A DNA stretch of 49,199 nucleotides, from the IMG/VR virus record IMGVR_UViG_3300027833_002415, positions 1 through 49,199 of that record. One strand, 5' to 3'. Position numbers and translations under genes: made by a program. The stretch is from a virus. The notes below the pieces were generated by a model that was not told where the DNA came from, did no database searches, and saw nothing but the letters and a program-made list of their open reading frames with translations. Every line of letters begins with the position of its first letter. Position 1 is the first letter of the stretch. This document shows positions 15,333 to 23,631 of the stretch, one piece after another.

Positions 15333-18300
15333 TTAGAAGAAAATACCGAGTATCTGATTTACGGATGCGAATGTACCTGTAAGTTTAAAAGTATTTCCTT
15401 TATATAAGAATACAATACCTTCATTTGGTACAATTTTCTTAGAACCACCAATAGATTGTAATCTACCAAGTTCCAATTTAAGTTTTTCTATCTTTTTTGG
15501 GTCACCTGATTTCCTAACATCTTTAATTGTCTTATCAATTCGTTTTTTCATATCACGAACTGCTGAATCAGCGTTAACTGTTAGTGCAGATGAGGTAAAC
15601 TCTAACACTTCTGCACCCAAACCTAAGAATATTTGTTCAAACTTCATTAAGTTCTTCTTACCAATCTTCTTTTGGTCTTCTTTATCTGTTTTTTTAGCCC
15701 ACTCTAATGTTTTTTCATCACTAAAGTTCTTTTTATCTAATCTAAATCCTTTATCCATGAACGCCCATCTCTTAACTAACCCCATTTTGGTTTTGTTATC
15801 AAGTGATGTAGGTGAATTCTTATCAACCCATTGTGACCACCACCCTTGGTGATAATCAGCAACACCATCAGTATCCTTTAAACTAAATTCTTTTTGTAAT
15901 TTAGATATCTGTGATGAGTATTTACTACGTTTCTTAGATAAATCTTGTGATTTTGGTAATTTTACAATAGGAGGTCCTTGAATAGTGTAATTATCTTGTA
16001 CATCTTTGTTAACTTGTTTAATCATACCAGCTAATACTCTTGCTGATTCACCATTCTCTCCGATTGCAACACCATCCATGTTGAATTCCATAGTACCATG
16101 GAACACAAGTAACGCTTGACCATAAGGAATAACGTTTACTGATGTTGGGTATATCACTTCAAGGTTCATAAAACACGCACCTTGTTTAAATACCTTATCT
16201 CTTTGTTTATCCGATAACGATTTAATAGCATTTGAAAGGTCTTTCATTGCATAATTGTAAGCATCACTCAATCCACCTCTACCTTGGAACTTATCTGATA
16301 CACCTTTGATATCTAAAGCATTCTCACCTCTGTTCTTTAGGTGGCCTTTGTTCCTCGCTGCTACTAACCTACCATCTCTCCATGAAATAGCTAATGCTTG
16401 ACCATCTGTTTTCTCTCGTGTGAACTCAAGTGTACCTTCGAGTGCACGATTTACGATATCTTTAAGTTGTCCAAAGGTTAAATTGATATCAGTATCAAAT
16501 GGATGAGACATATGTCCATACGCACCACCTTCTTGGAGTAAGTTAGATTCGTTTATGTTTTCTTTGATTAGTTGTTGTGGTGTTTTAGTGTTTGGTAAAA
16601 ACATTTCAACTAACTTATTATCGATATCACTTATTATCTGTTCTATACTATCCATATTTTTACTTTCTTTATTTTCACCCAAACCACCTTTATCGTGTTT
16701 AGAGAATTTACCTAATTTATCAAATGCTCTGAATGATTTTAATTTATCTTGCTTTGCAGGTCTCATATCAGATAGTTGTTTGTATCTCATGTGGTTTTTA
16801 ACAATGTAAAATACATTTGCAGCATTACCATCAACTGATTCTATAAACTTTTTATACTTCTTTACTAATGAAGCAGATACTTTTTCATGTCCAAAGTGTG
16901 TGATGTGTCCTTTCTTTGGGTGAATACCCGCAGTTTCATCTTTTCCTATATCGTGAAACATTGCTGCTATTGCAATATCAATATCATCCTCTTTGATTGA
17001 ACGATTCACAACCATAATAGTATGTTTAAGAACATTACCCTCTGGGTGTTTATCTACTCTTTGACCAAAGTTCTTTAGATTGTAAACTCTCTTTTGTAAA
17101 TCAGAAGGCATCTTTTTGAATAATGATTTGAAATCTTTTATTCCTAATTCTTTTAATCCTTCTTTAACTGGTTTTGCTTTTAGAAATGCTTGGTCTACAA
17201 CATCTTCATTCTTTTTTTCGAATTTTTCAACTTCCTTTGCTCGTAATGCTGGTAAGAATCTGAATTTAGCTCTTTTTCTAACTCTACCTTTTTTTCTCAC
17301 CACATTCTTATGAATTACCTGAGTTTGTGCAATCGATAAATCTGCTTTCTTAATACCAGGATATAATTCTTCCATGAACTCAGCGTAAACTTGTCTGTAT
17401 GCCATCTTGTAAGCAATCTTCTTAAGTTTAGAAAGAGGTTTTCTTCTTTTCATCGTTCTTGCTCTTCTTCTTGCGATTTCCTTACTCTTTCCTGCCATTG
17501 CTGCTTTTCTTCTTAATCTATCAGCAGGTCTCATCTTACCTCGTTCATCCAAATCTTCGGATTCTATTGTGTATTTTGCATCAGATGATTTAAAATCATT
17601 TTTTCTCATTATGGTTTTAGCGATTAGTTTATTCGCTTGTTTCATAAATGGAATATTAAGGTTTGTTCTATTATCCTTTACTACAATTTGATTATATTGA
17701 TTAAGAAATTTTACAAAATCTTTTTTCTTTTTTCCTAATCTTTTAAAGAATCCAATTAATTCGGCTTGTGATATTTCCTTTCCGTTTCTTGGGTCATTTA
17801 ACCTATCGAAGAAATGTTTTCCTGTAAGAACTGTATCTACCGGATTTAATTGTTTATCTGCAAACTTATCAATCTTTTGTAAGTCAGACATTGGCATCTC
17901 ATTTAAGAAATTTTCTCTTTCTTTATTTTTTATCCACAATCCAATTTCTGCACCTTTGATATCAGAGGGTACATCGTTTCCACCAACTGATAATTTAAAA
18001 CTTACAAACTTCTTCATATCCTTTCCAATCGATTTACCAAAATCTACTATTTGGTTATCAGAAAGTGAAGTTTTTTGTTGTAGTTTTTTATAAACACCAA
18101 CTTCTTCTGGTTTAAAATATTGTAATGATACTAAAAATACAATATCATTCTTTTCAGTATTTGTATATGATAACTTATTTAATAGTTTTCCTAATAACGC
18201 TGGAGAATTCTTTTTTAGAAGTACTGATAGGAATACAATATAATCAGTAGTTTTAATATATGGTTTATTTATTTTAAGATTTGGTAAAATTTGAGAAGTG

Positions 18301-21275
18301 AATCCAATTTTATCACACAACTCCATATACTTCTTTGTATCCTTTGATGTTTTAAGTGATTTTACAAATTCATCTCTAATTCTTTCAGCTGGAAGTGATT
18401 TTAGTGATGGGTCTTTTTGTAACGCATCTAATAACTCCTTATCTAAACTACCACCCATTCTTGATTGAAATCTTAAAGCTCTTAATTTTCTTAATGGGTC
18501 TTCATCAAATCTCTCAACAGCATTTCCAACTGTTCTAATGTTTTTCTTTTTAAGGTCTGCAATTCCACCAACTAAATCAACTATTTCTTTTCTTTCAATA
18601 TCATAGAATAAAGCATTTATAGTTAAATCTCTTCGTTTTACATCTCCTTCAATATCTGTATATTCTACTGAATCAGGTCTTCTACCCTTTCCAATATCCT
18701 TTCTAAATGTTGCAACTTCATGTCCACCAACGATTACAATTCCCAATCCCATTCCAGTACCCACATCTTGTGATGTTTTGAAACCACCATCTTTACCAAT
18801 CTTCATTGTTTCTTCTGGTTTAGCATCAGTTGCCAAATCAAAATCTTTTGGGGATTTACCTAAAATAGCATCTCTAACTGCCCCACCTACTATATAAAGC
18901 TTTTTACCGTTTTTTTTAAATTGCTTTTGTAGTTTAACAATATCCGATGGTACTTTTAGTTTAAAATTTTTAGATTCATTTAAACCCATTTTTTCTTTCC
19001 ATGAATCAAATGCATCGAAATCATATTCTTGTTTCTGAGAATCCCATCCACATGAATGACATAAATATTTTTCACTATCATCAGATTCAATATCCCATGA
19101 GTGATTGCATTTTTCACATTTAATGTTTGTTCCTGCGATTTCGTTAACAGATTCTTCTTCTGATTGAGTAAACTTAATAAGAGCAGTTGATAGTATTTCA
19201 TTAGATACTTCAACGTTTTCTAATTCTTTTATTATCAATTCAGAAAATTTATTTAAATCCGCCTCTAGTTCTTGGTCTTCATCTGCAAATATAGCAGCTC
19301 TACCTACTCCTTTTAATATTGTTTCAATAGCAACATGAGGTACAAGTTCTGCCATTGTCAATCCAGCAAGTTTTGCAACTCCAGTAACCGTTCCGGCAAC
19401 TCCACCACTGGCAGCAAATGCTCCTGTGATTAAAATACTCTTTCCTACTAACTTTAGAGCTTTCTTTTGGTCATCCTCTAACTCTTTATATTTTTTACCA
19501 CTACCAAGTTCTTTTAATGCACCACCTGCTTTTTTAAATTCATGATACTCGTGTTTAAGACCATCTTTAATTGCCTTTCCAGCACCTTTAGTTTTATCTT
19601 TTAGTTTATCAATAAAACTTCGTTTTACTGCATCTGGATTTTTTACTACATCACTAAAGTATTTCTTTTCTTCGGATTTTAACTTTGGAAAATATTCTTT
19701 AATTTTCTTTTTAGTATTATCTCTTCTCTTTTTTATGATATCACTAGGAGAAACAACATTAGTTGGTATATCTATCTTAATATCAGTTGCAAATCCATCC
19801 TTATCAGTATTTGCATCTTTTTTTGCAGGGTCATTATCTGGTAAACTATCTCTAAAAGAATCCCCATCCTTTCCCTTAAAAATTCCTTTACTATCTTTTT
19901 TATCAGAATCATCAGAGTCCGTATTATCTGATGATTTTTCATGAGTACCTGATTTTATAGCACCATCTCTCGCATCCTTTGTTTTGAATACAGATGTTTT
20001 TCCTGATTTCTTGTTTGTAGCAGTGAACGTTTCATCATCTTCAAGTATAGAATATAATCCTTCTTGTACAATTCTAAAGGTAACCACTTTTCTACCATTG
20101 ATTGTTGGCATTCCATGTTCATCTTTACCGATTGTTTTAACAACTGTTTTCTTATTCTTAAATCTACCAGTCATAATGGTATCTCCAACTTTAATTGGTA
20201 GTACTATATTTTCATTTAAAGATGCTTCGTATTCTTCTTGTGATTTCTTATCACCTTTTTGAGAATCTAATGATGCATCTTTGATATCCTTATTGGTATC
20301 TAATCCTTTTACTAATTCATACCCAACCATTGATGCTTTACGAGTTACGTGCTTAAACCATTTAGAATAAGCATCACTTGAATAGATATCAACTTGGTTA
20401 GCGGCAGTTTGTGTACCAAGTACACCTGCTGGAAATGGGGTTACTGCTTTAACAGGTCCATTTGGATATGTTGGATGGTCATAAAAATCTTCAATATCTC
20501 TAGTAGTAATCATATCAATTACCTCATAACCGATTCGTGTTGCTCTATCTACATTTATTTTAGAGAACACATCATAGTTAGGAAAAAAGAAATTTGGTCC
20601 ATCATCTGCTTGACCACTTCCCATCTTAGAACTTTCGTTTAACAACCACTCCTCAATCATCTCTTTAGAAATTTCAATTCCCTCATCGAGTTTATCAGTA
20701 ATCATACTAAAGATAGTTGCATTAAACTTTCCGTAGGCTCTTTTCTTAAAGAAGTTCTTTTTCTGTTCATCAGAACCAACTGATAAACCATTTCTTACTT
20801 CCGTACCACTTACAGAATTACCAGACATTGGAGCTGCGTAAACATATCCTCTATCTCTATATCCTTCTGATGGGTCTCCTTTGTATGGTTGAAAGTATTT
20901 ACCACCTAATCGGTTTTTATCTTTCTCACCAACAACAGTTACAAATGCAGTTGTTTCTTCATCAAACTTTTTAAGAATTTCTGTGGGTTTGTATGGATTT
21001 TTAACTCTATGTATTTTGGATTTTGGAATTCCAAACATAGTAGTCATAATTTTTACCTTTTCTTTGAAGTTAAAAGGTGATTTAGGTAATTGTACCTTAT
21101 CAGATGTACCTACATACACATTATCTTTACCAAACTTTTTTACAAGGTGCTGGTAAGTTCCATAGTGTCCTTTATGCATAGGTTGAAACCTACCCACATA
21201 GATAACTACTGTTTTTTTAATAGGATTTTCATCCCCCATTATACTCTCTACGAGAAATTTGGAAAGTTCATTCAT
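15333..21275 (-). CDS. 1,980-residue mosaic polyprotein: NMNAT-like, zinc ribbon, CCA nucleotidyltransferase, HD, KxDG ligase
   Basis: Domains in order: leader MNELSKFLVE; adenylyltransferase of NMNAT/cytidylyltransferase type (GRFQPMHKGH 28-37, SGTEVR 156-161); unknown domain about 215-350; SH3-like GDTIMTGRFKNKK about 360-405; repeated module 415-445; charged linker; hydrophobic Gly/Ala segment about 610-660; zinc ribbon (C720, C723, C739, C742); tRNA CCA-adding-type Pol-beta domain (GGAVRD 797-802, DFDLAT 811-816, RRDLTINAL 881-889, RFQSR 935-939); very basic region about 1242-1360; HD phosphohydrolase (H1410, H1418, H1441-D1442, H1463); covalent nucleotidyltransferase/ligase (EKTDG 1621-1625, E1706, NEGIV 1951-1955, FKLTG). 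Candidate gp21 sites lie at LLNE/S 214, LNE/N 355, VNE/I 712, LNE/S 767, LNE/M 1126, VKE/G 1372, INE/S 1576 and LQE/G 1582. The reading frame is intact. Domain calls are strong; packaging and cleavage are inferred. Confidence 0.85.
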   Translation of the reverse strand: MNELSKFLVESIMGDENPIKKTVVIYVGRFQPMHKGHYGTYQHLVKKFGKDNVYVGTSDKVQLPKSPFNFKEKVKIMTTMFGIPKSKIHRVKNPYKPTEILKKFDEETTAFVTVVGEKDKNRLGGKYFQPYKGDPSEGYRDRGYVYAAPMSGNSVSGTEVRNGLSVGSDEQKKNFFKKRAYGKFNATIFSMITDKLDEGIEISKEMIEEWLLNESSKMGSGQADDGPNFFFPNYDVFSKINVDRATRIGYEVIDMITTRDIEDFYDHPTYPNGPVKAVTPFPAGVLGTQTAANQVDIYSSDAYSKWFKHVTRKASMVGYELVKGLDTNKDIKDASLDSQKGDKKSQEEYEASLNENIVLPIKVGDTIMTGRFKNKKTVVKTIGKDEHGMPTINGRKVVTFRIVQEGLYSILEDDETFTATNKKSGKTSVFKTKDARDGAIKSGTHEKSSDNTDSDDSDKKDSKGIFKGKDGDSFRDSLPDNDPAKKDANTDKDGFATDIKIDIPTNVVSPSDIIKKRRDNTKKKIKEYFPKLKSEEKKYFSDVVKNPDAVKRSFIDKLKDKTKGAGKAIKDGLKHEYHEFKKAGGALKELGSGKKYKELEDDQKKALKLVGKSILITGAFAASGGVAGTVTGVAKLAGLTMAELVPHVAIETILKGVGRAAIFADEDQELEADLNKFSELIIKELENVEVSNEILSTALIKFTQSEEESVNEIAGTNIKCEKCNHSWDIESDDSEKYLCHSCGWDSQKQEYDFDAFDSWKEKMGLNESKNFKLKVPSDIVKLQKQFKKNGKKLYIVGGAVRDAILGKSPKDFDLATDAKPEETMKIGKDGGFKTSQDVGTGMGLGIVIVGGHEVATFRKDIGKGRRPDSVEYTDIEGDVKRRDLTINALFYDIERKEIVDLVGGIADLKKKNIRTVGNAVERFDEDPLRKLRALRFQSRMGGSLDKELLDALQKDPSLKSLPAERIRDEFVKSLKTSKDTKKYMELCDKIGFTSQILPNLKINKPYIKTTDYIVFLSVLLKKNSPALLGKLLNKLSYTNTEKNDIVFLVSLQYFKPEEVGVYKKLQQKTSLSDNQIVDFGKSIGKDMKKFVSFKLSVGGNDVPSDIKGAEIGLWIKNKERENFLNEMPMSDLQKIDKFADKQLNPVDTVLTGKHFFDRLNDPRNGKEISQAELIGFFKRLGKKKKDFVKFLNQYNQIVVKDNRTNLNIPFMKQANKLIAKTIMRKNDFKSSDAKYTIESEDLDERGKMRPADRLRRKAAMAGKSKEIARRRARTMKRRKPLSKLKKIAYKMAYRQVYAEFMEELYPGIKKADLSIAQTQVIHKNVVRKKGRVRKRAKFRFLPALRAKEVEKFEKKNEDVVDQAFLKAKPVKEGLKELGIKDFKSLFKKMPSDLQKRVYNLKNFGQRVDKHPEGNVLKHTIMVVNRSIKEDDIDIAIAAMFHDIGKDETAGIHPKKGHITHFGHEKVSASLVKKYKKFIESVDGNAANVFYIVKNHMRYKQLSDMRPAKQDKLKSFRAFDKLGKFSKHDKGGLGENKESKNMDSIEQIISDIDNKLVEMFLPNTKTPQQLIKENINESNLLQEGGAYGHMSHPFDTDINLTFGQLKDIVNRALEGTLEFTREKTDGQALAISWRDGRLVAARNKGHLKNRGENALDIKGVSDKFQGRGGLSDAYNYAMKDLSNAIKSLSDKQRDKVFKQGACFMNLEVIYPTSVNVIPYGQALLVFHGTMEFNMDGVAIGENGESARVLAGMIKQVNKDVQDNYTIQGPPIVKLPKSQDLSKKRSKYSSQISKLQKEFSLKDTDGVADYHQGWWSQWVDKNSPTSLDNKTKMGLVKRWAFMDKGFRLDKKNFSDEKTLEWAKKTDKEDQKKIGKKNLMKFEQIFLGLGAEVLEFTSSALTVNADSAVRDMKKRIDKTIKDVRKSGDPKKIEKLKLELGRLQSIGGSKKIVPNEGIVFLYKGNTFKLTGTFASVNQILGIFF
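19941..20033 (-). repeat. 31-residue module, copy 2
   Basis: Residues 415-445 of the 1,980-residue protein repeat the module at 7170-7262 of the head region (T-x-T-A-x-N-K-x-S-G, F-K-x-K-D-A-R-D, G-T-H). A similar Asp/Lys/Ser-rich linker follows, which suggests exchange of a module plus linker between two putative capsid-internal proteins. Confidence 0.8.
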
Positions 21276-21292
21276 ATCTGGTATACCTTATC

Positions 21293-21306
21293 AGTATATA
21301 AATATG
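21293..21306 (-). promoter_or_regulatory. Putative promoter of the 1,980-residue gene
   Basis: The minus strand reads CCATATTTATATAC, about 18 nt before the ATG at 21275 and overlapping the site of an AAGG Shine-Dalgarno further downstream. It separates the cargo operon from the polyprotein gene. Confidence 0.48.
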
Positions 21307-21319
21307 GAAGAAAAAATAA

Positions 21320-21460
21320 TTAATGGTTTTTGTAGATAAACGGGTCTCGTTTACGCAATTCCTCTAATTTTTTCTTATATTGTTTTTTTAATTTTCTTCG
21401 AACATACCAACTTTTGATATAAACATAAGGAACAATAAATATTTTTTTTAAAAATGTCAT
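21320..21460 (-). CDS. Small basic protein with RKRDPFIY motif, 46 residues
   Basis: The frame reads MTFLKKIFIVPYVYIKSWYV, then a basic helix, and ends ELRKRDPFIYKNH. The hydrophobic N-terminus could be a short membrane anchor. Small proteins with an (R/K)KRDPFIY-like ending occur in marine T4-like phages, but their role is unknown to me. It starts 4 nt after the preceding stop and appears to be the last gene of the cargo operon. No Shine-Dalgarno site is visible. It is short, so confidence is moderate. Confidence 0.55.
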   Translation of the reverse strand: MTFLKKIFIVPYVYIKSWYVRRKLKKQYKKKLEELRKRDPFIYKNH

Positions 21461-21464
21461 AATT

Positions 21465-22013
21465 TTAATTTTTATAATACAATTCAGGATACTCTACTAA
21501 TATATGTATTCCACCCTGAGATAATGCTCTTTCATATGCTGGTAAAATCTTTTCAGCAGTATCTAATTTTTCGATAGTACAATTCGTAACCATTTGTTTA
21601 AATGCATCTGTATAATCTGCCTTATGTTGATGACCTGGGTCTAATGGTTTATCTGAACCCTTACCAACTCTTACAATTACGTTTGGTTTCCATTCACCAT
21701 CAGACATCGCTTCCAATTTATCTAAATGATTTATTAATTGATTAACTGCAAGAATAACAAAATCCCATCTTGGATAAAATGTAACAACTCGGTGACCGGT
21801 CATTGCCAATCCCATTGTCATTCCCATTTGGGTTTCTTCCATTACTGGAGTTTCTATCATTCTTTCTTTTGGTAAACCTTCAATTGTTTTACTCATTGGG
21901 TTACCATAATAAACTATCTGTTGTCCGATGAATATTGTTTTTTCATCTTCCATTGTAAGTTTCATTGCTTCCGTTAACGCATCTAAATACGGTGTATATT
22001 CTGGACTACTCAT
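21465..22013 (-). CDS. TPP-dependent E1 beta-like subunit (transketolase pyrimidine domain), short form
   Basis: This 182-residue protein matches the pyrimidine-binding domain of E1 beta/transketolase enzymes: PYLDALTEAMK, FIGQ, the conserved glutamate in ETPVMEETQMGMTMGLAMTG, TFYPRWDFVILAVNQLINHL, and a VIVRVGKG then GHQH segment. The usual family length is about 325; the C-terminal transketolase domain is missing. Its partner is probably the alpha-like protein at 22993-23631, with an epimerase gene between them. Such an enzyme would move or condense a two-carbon ketol or acyl unit. In this context it may act on a sugar precursor, but the substrate is unknown. The start overlaps the previous stop by 8 nt. 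Confidence 0.8.
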   Translation of the reverse strand: MSSPEYTPYLDALTEAMKLTMEDEKTIFIGQQIVYYGNPMSKTIEGLPKERMIETPVMEETQMGMTMGLAMTGHRVVTFYPRWDFVILAVNQLINHLDKLEAMSDGEWKPNVIVRVGKGSDKPLDPGHQHKADYTDAFKQMVTNCTIEKLDTAEKILPAYERALSQGGIHILVEYPELYYKN

Positions 22014-22980
22014 TACTCATTGTTTTTTTATAATGTTCATATGTTTTTCTAATACCTTCTTCGAATCCGAGTTTTGGCAACAATCTGTGATGTGCTTGTT
22101 TACCTGTATTCATTTTTCTTTTAGGTTCTCCATTGGGTTTACTTGTATCCCAATTGATTTTAATATCTTTACCACTAACCTTACATACCGTTTCAATCAT
22201 TTCTTTAATTGTTATCTCAACACCACTTCCGATATTTACAATCTCACAATGTAATCTTTGTTCAGTAGCACTTAAACACGCTTCAGCAACATCTTCGGCA
22301 TATACATAATCTCGAATTGGTGTACCATCTCCCCATGCTTCAATTTCACCATCCGATTCAAATACTTTTTTAATTGTTGCAGGTATTGCCATTGCATTTT
22401 CACCAAAGTTATCATATTCTCCAAAAATATTAGAAGGTCTCAAAATAGTCCAATTTATAAAACCATATTGTCTTTTATACGCCTCAAGTATTAATTCCGG
22501 AATTCTCTTACTCCATGCTGGATACCAATCGTGTTTTGATGGTAGTGTACTCCAAACCGTATCTTCTACAAATTCTTCAGCTGATGCATAAACACCTACC
22601 GATGAAAGAAAATTTATATACACACTATGGTGTTGACAATTTTTTATTAAGTTTATGTTTGCAGTTATAGATGGAACTAGAAAATCAACAGGATTAGATT
22701 CAGCTGTTTTTGGTGTTCCTTTTATTCCAAAGCAATTTATAACATCGTTTAAATTGTAAATTTCAAATAAAGAACTTACTTTCCAATAATCAGTTAAATC
22801 TATATTATGAAATATAAAACTATCACCATATTGGGTACAATCATATGTTGGTTCTTTTATATCAACACCAACAACCAAGTGATTCTCAGAAGCAGCTTCT
22901 ATTAATTTTTTTACAACATGATATCCTACTAACCCACTACATCCAGTAACAAGTGTTGTATGTACTATTTCTTTTTTCAT
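22006..22980 (-). CDS. NAD-dependent epimerase/dehydratase (extended SDR) with atypical catalytic Tyr position
   Basis: The 324-residue protein has the Rossmann motif VTGCSGLVGYHVV (residues 12-24), NVDIKEPTYD-type region, and the C-terminal features ILRPSNIFGEYDNF and WGDGTPIRDYVYAEDVAEAC of sugar-nucleotide epimerases. Extended SDRs normally carry Y-x-x-x-K; here the region is W-Y153-P154-A-W-S-K158, so the position four before Lys is Pro and Tyr is five before. Either the loop is shifted or chemistry is altered. The gene is flanked by the two TPP-enzyme subunits. It is likely a sugar-nucleotide-modifying enzyme of unknown substrate. Confidence 0.85.
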   Translation of the reverse strand: MKKEIVHTTLVTGCSGLVGYHVVKKLIEAASENHLVVGVDIKEPTYDCTQYGDSFIFHNIDLTDYWKVSSLFEIYNLNDVINCFGIKGTPKTAESNPVDFLVPSITANINLIKNCQHHSVYINFLSSVGVYASAEEFVEDTVWSTLPSKHDWYPAWSKRIPELILEAYKRQYGFINWTILRPSNIFGEYDNFGENAMAIPATIKKVFESDGEIEAWGDGTPIRDYVYAEDVAEACLSATEQRLHCEIVNIGSGVEITIKEMIETVCKVSGKDIKINWDTSKPNGEPKRKMNTGKQAHHRLLPKLGFEEGIRKTYEHYKKTMSNE

Positions 22981-22992
22981 TTTTTAATAATT

Positions 22993-23631
22993 TTAAAACA
23001 CTACCCACTTACCTGTTCCGTAATGTGGATATTTTGATTCATACTTATAATATATTACATCTTCTGGCAATTCTCTCTGAATACCATTCCAAGTATCTAA
23101 TGTTGGGGTGTTTGTACTTACACCATTATCTTCTACAATAAAATGAAGAGGTAAATCATAATTTCTTGCATACTTGTGAACTTCGTAAAAGATTCCACTT
23201 TCAAATGACATATCTCCTATAAAAACCCAAACCTTATCATTACTACCTTTAAGTTTAAGTGATTTTGCAACTCCCAATGCAATTGGTAAAGTACCAGTTA
23301 CAATTGCAGATGCATAAAAATTAGATTCTTTATCTACGATAGTAATTGATTTACCATCAAGTATTTTTTGTTTTAGTTTTGATTCTTCTACACCATGTAA
23401 AAGTGCATGATAATGAGACCTCCAAGTTGAGAATACCCAATCTGTTGGAGATATTTTTTTGAACACTTCTATAAGTTGTTCTTCATTTCCATTTGATAGA
23501 TGAATGGGTCCTGTAATTTCCCCACCTTCCCAATGTGAAATTATATCATCTTCAAATTGAATGAGTTCTTCTTTTGTGTAATTACCCGATTCCCATCTAT
23601 CTTCGTGGTAATCTAAATTTTTAATTATCAT
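22993..23631 (-). CDS. TPP-dependent E1 alpha-like subunit, short form
   Basis: The 212-residue protein resembles the TPP-binding alpha subunit of 2-oxoacid dehydrogenase/transketolase-type enzymes: GPIHLSNGNE, FSTWRSHYHALLHG, IVTGTLPIALGVA, and the cofactor motif GDMSFESGIFYEV... ending VEDN (residues 139-169). The motif's usual GDG is GDM here, but the Asp and the terminal Asn are kept. The family is normally about 330-360 residues, so the C-terminal third is absent. With the beta-like protein it would make a miniature heterotetramer. The end overlaps no gene; the start overlaps the previous stop by 4 nt (ATGA). Confidence 0.8.
   Translation of the reverse strand: MIIKNLDYHEDRWESGNYTKEELIQFEDDIISHWEGGEITGPIHLSNGNEEQLIEVFKKISPTDWVFSTWRSHYHALLHGVEESKLKQKILDGKSITIVDKESNFYASAIVTGTLPIALGVAKSLKLKGSNDKVWVFIGDMSFESGIFYEVHKYARNYDLPLHFIVEDNGVSTNTPTLDTWNGIQRELPEDVIYYKYESKYPHYGTGKWVVF

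Noticed and set aside
15333-15425. VPNE/G near residue 1952 of the polyprotein as a cleavage site
   Set aside because: It coincides with ligase motif IV (E-G-I-V), so the residues are explained by catalysis and cutting there would destroy the domain.
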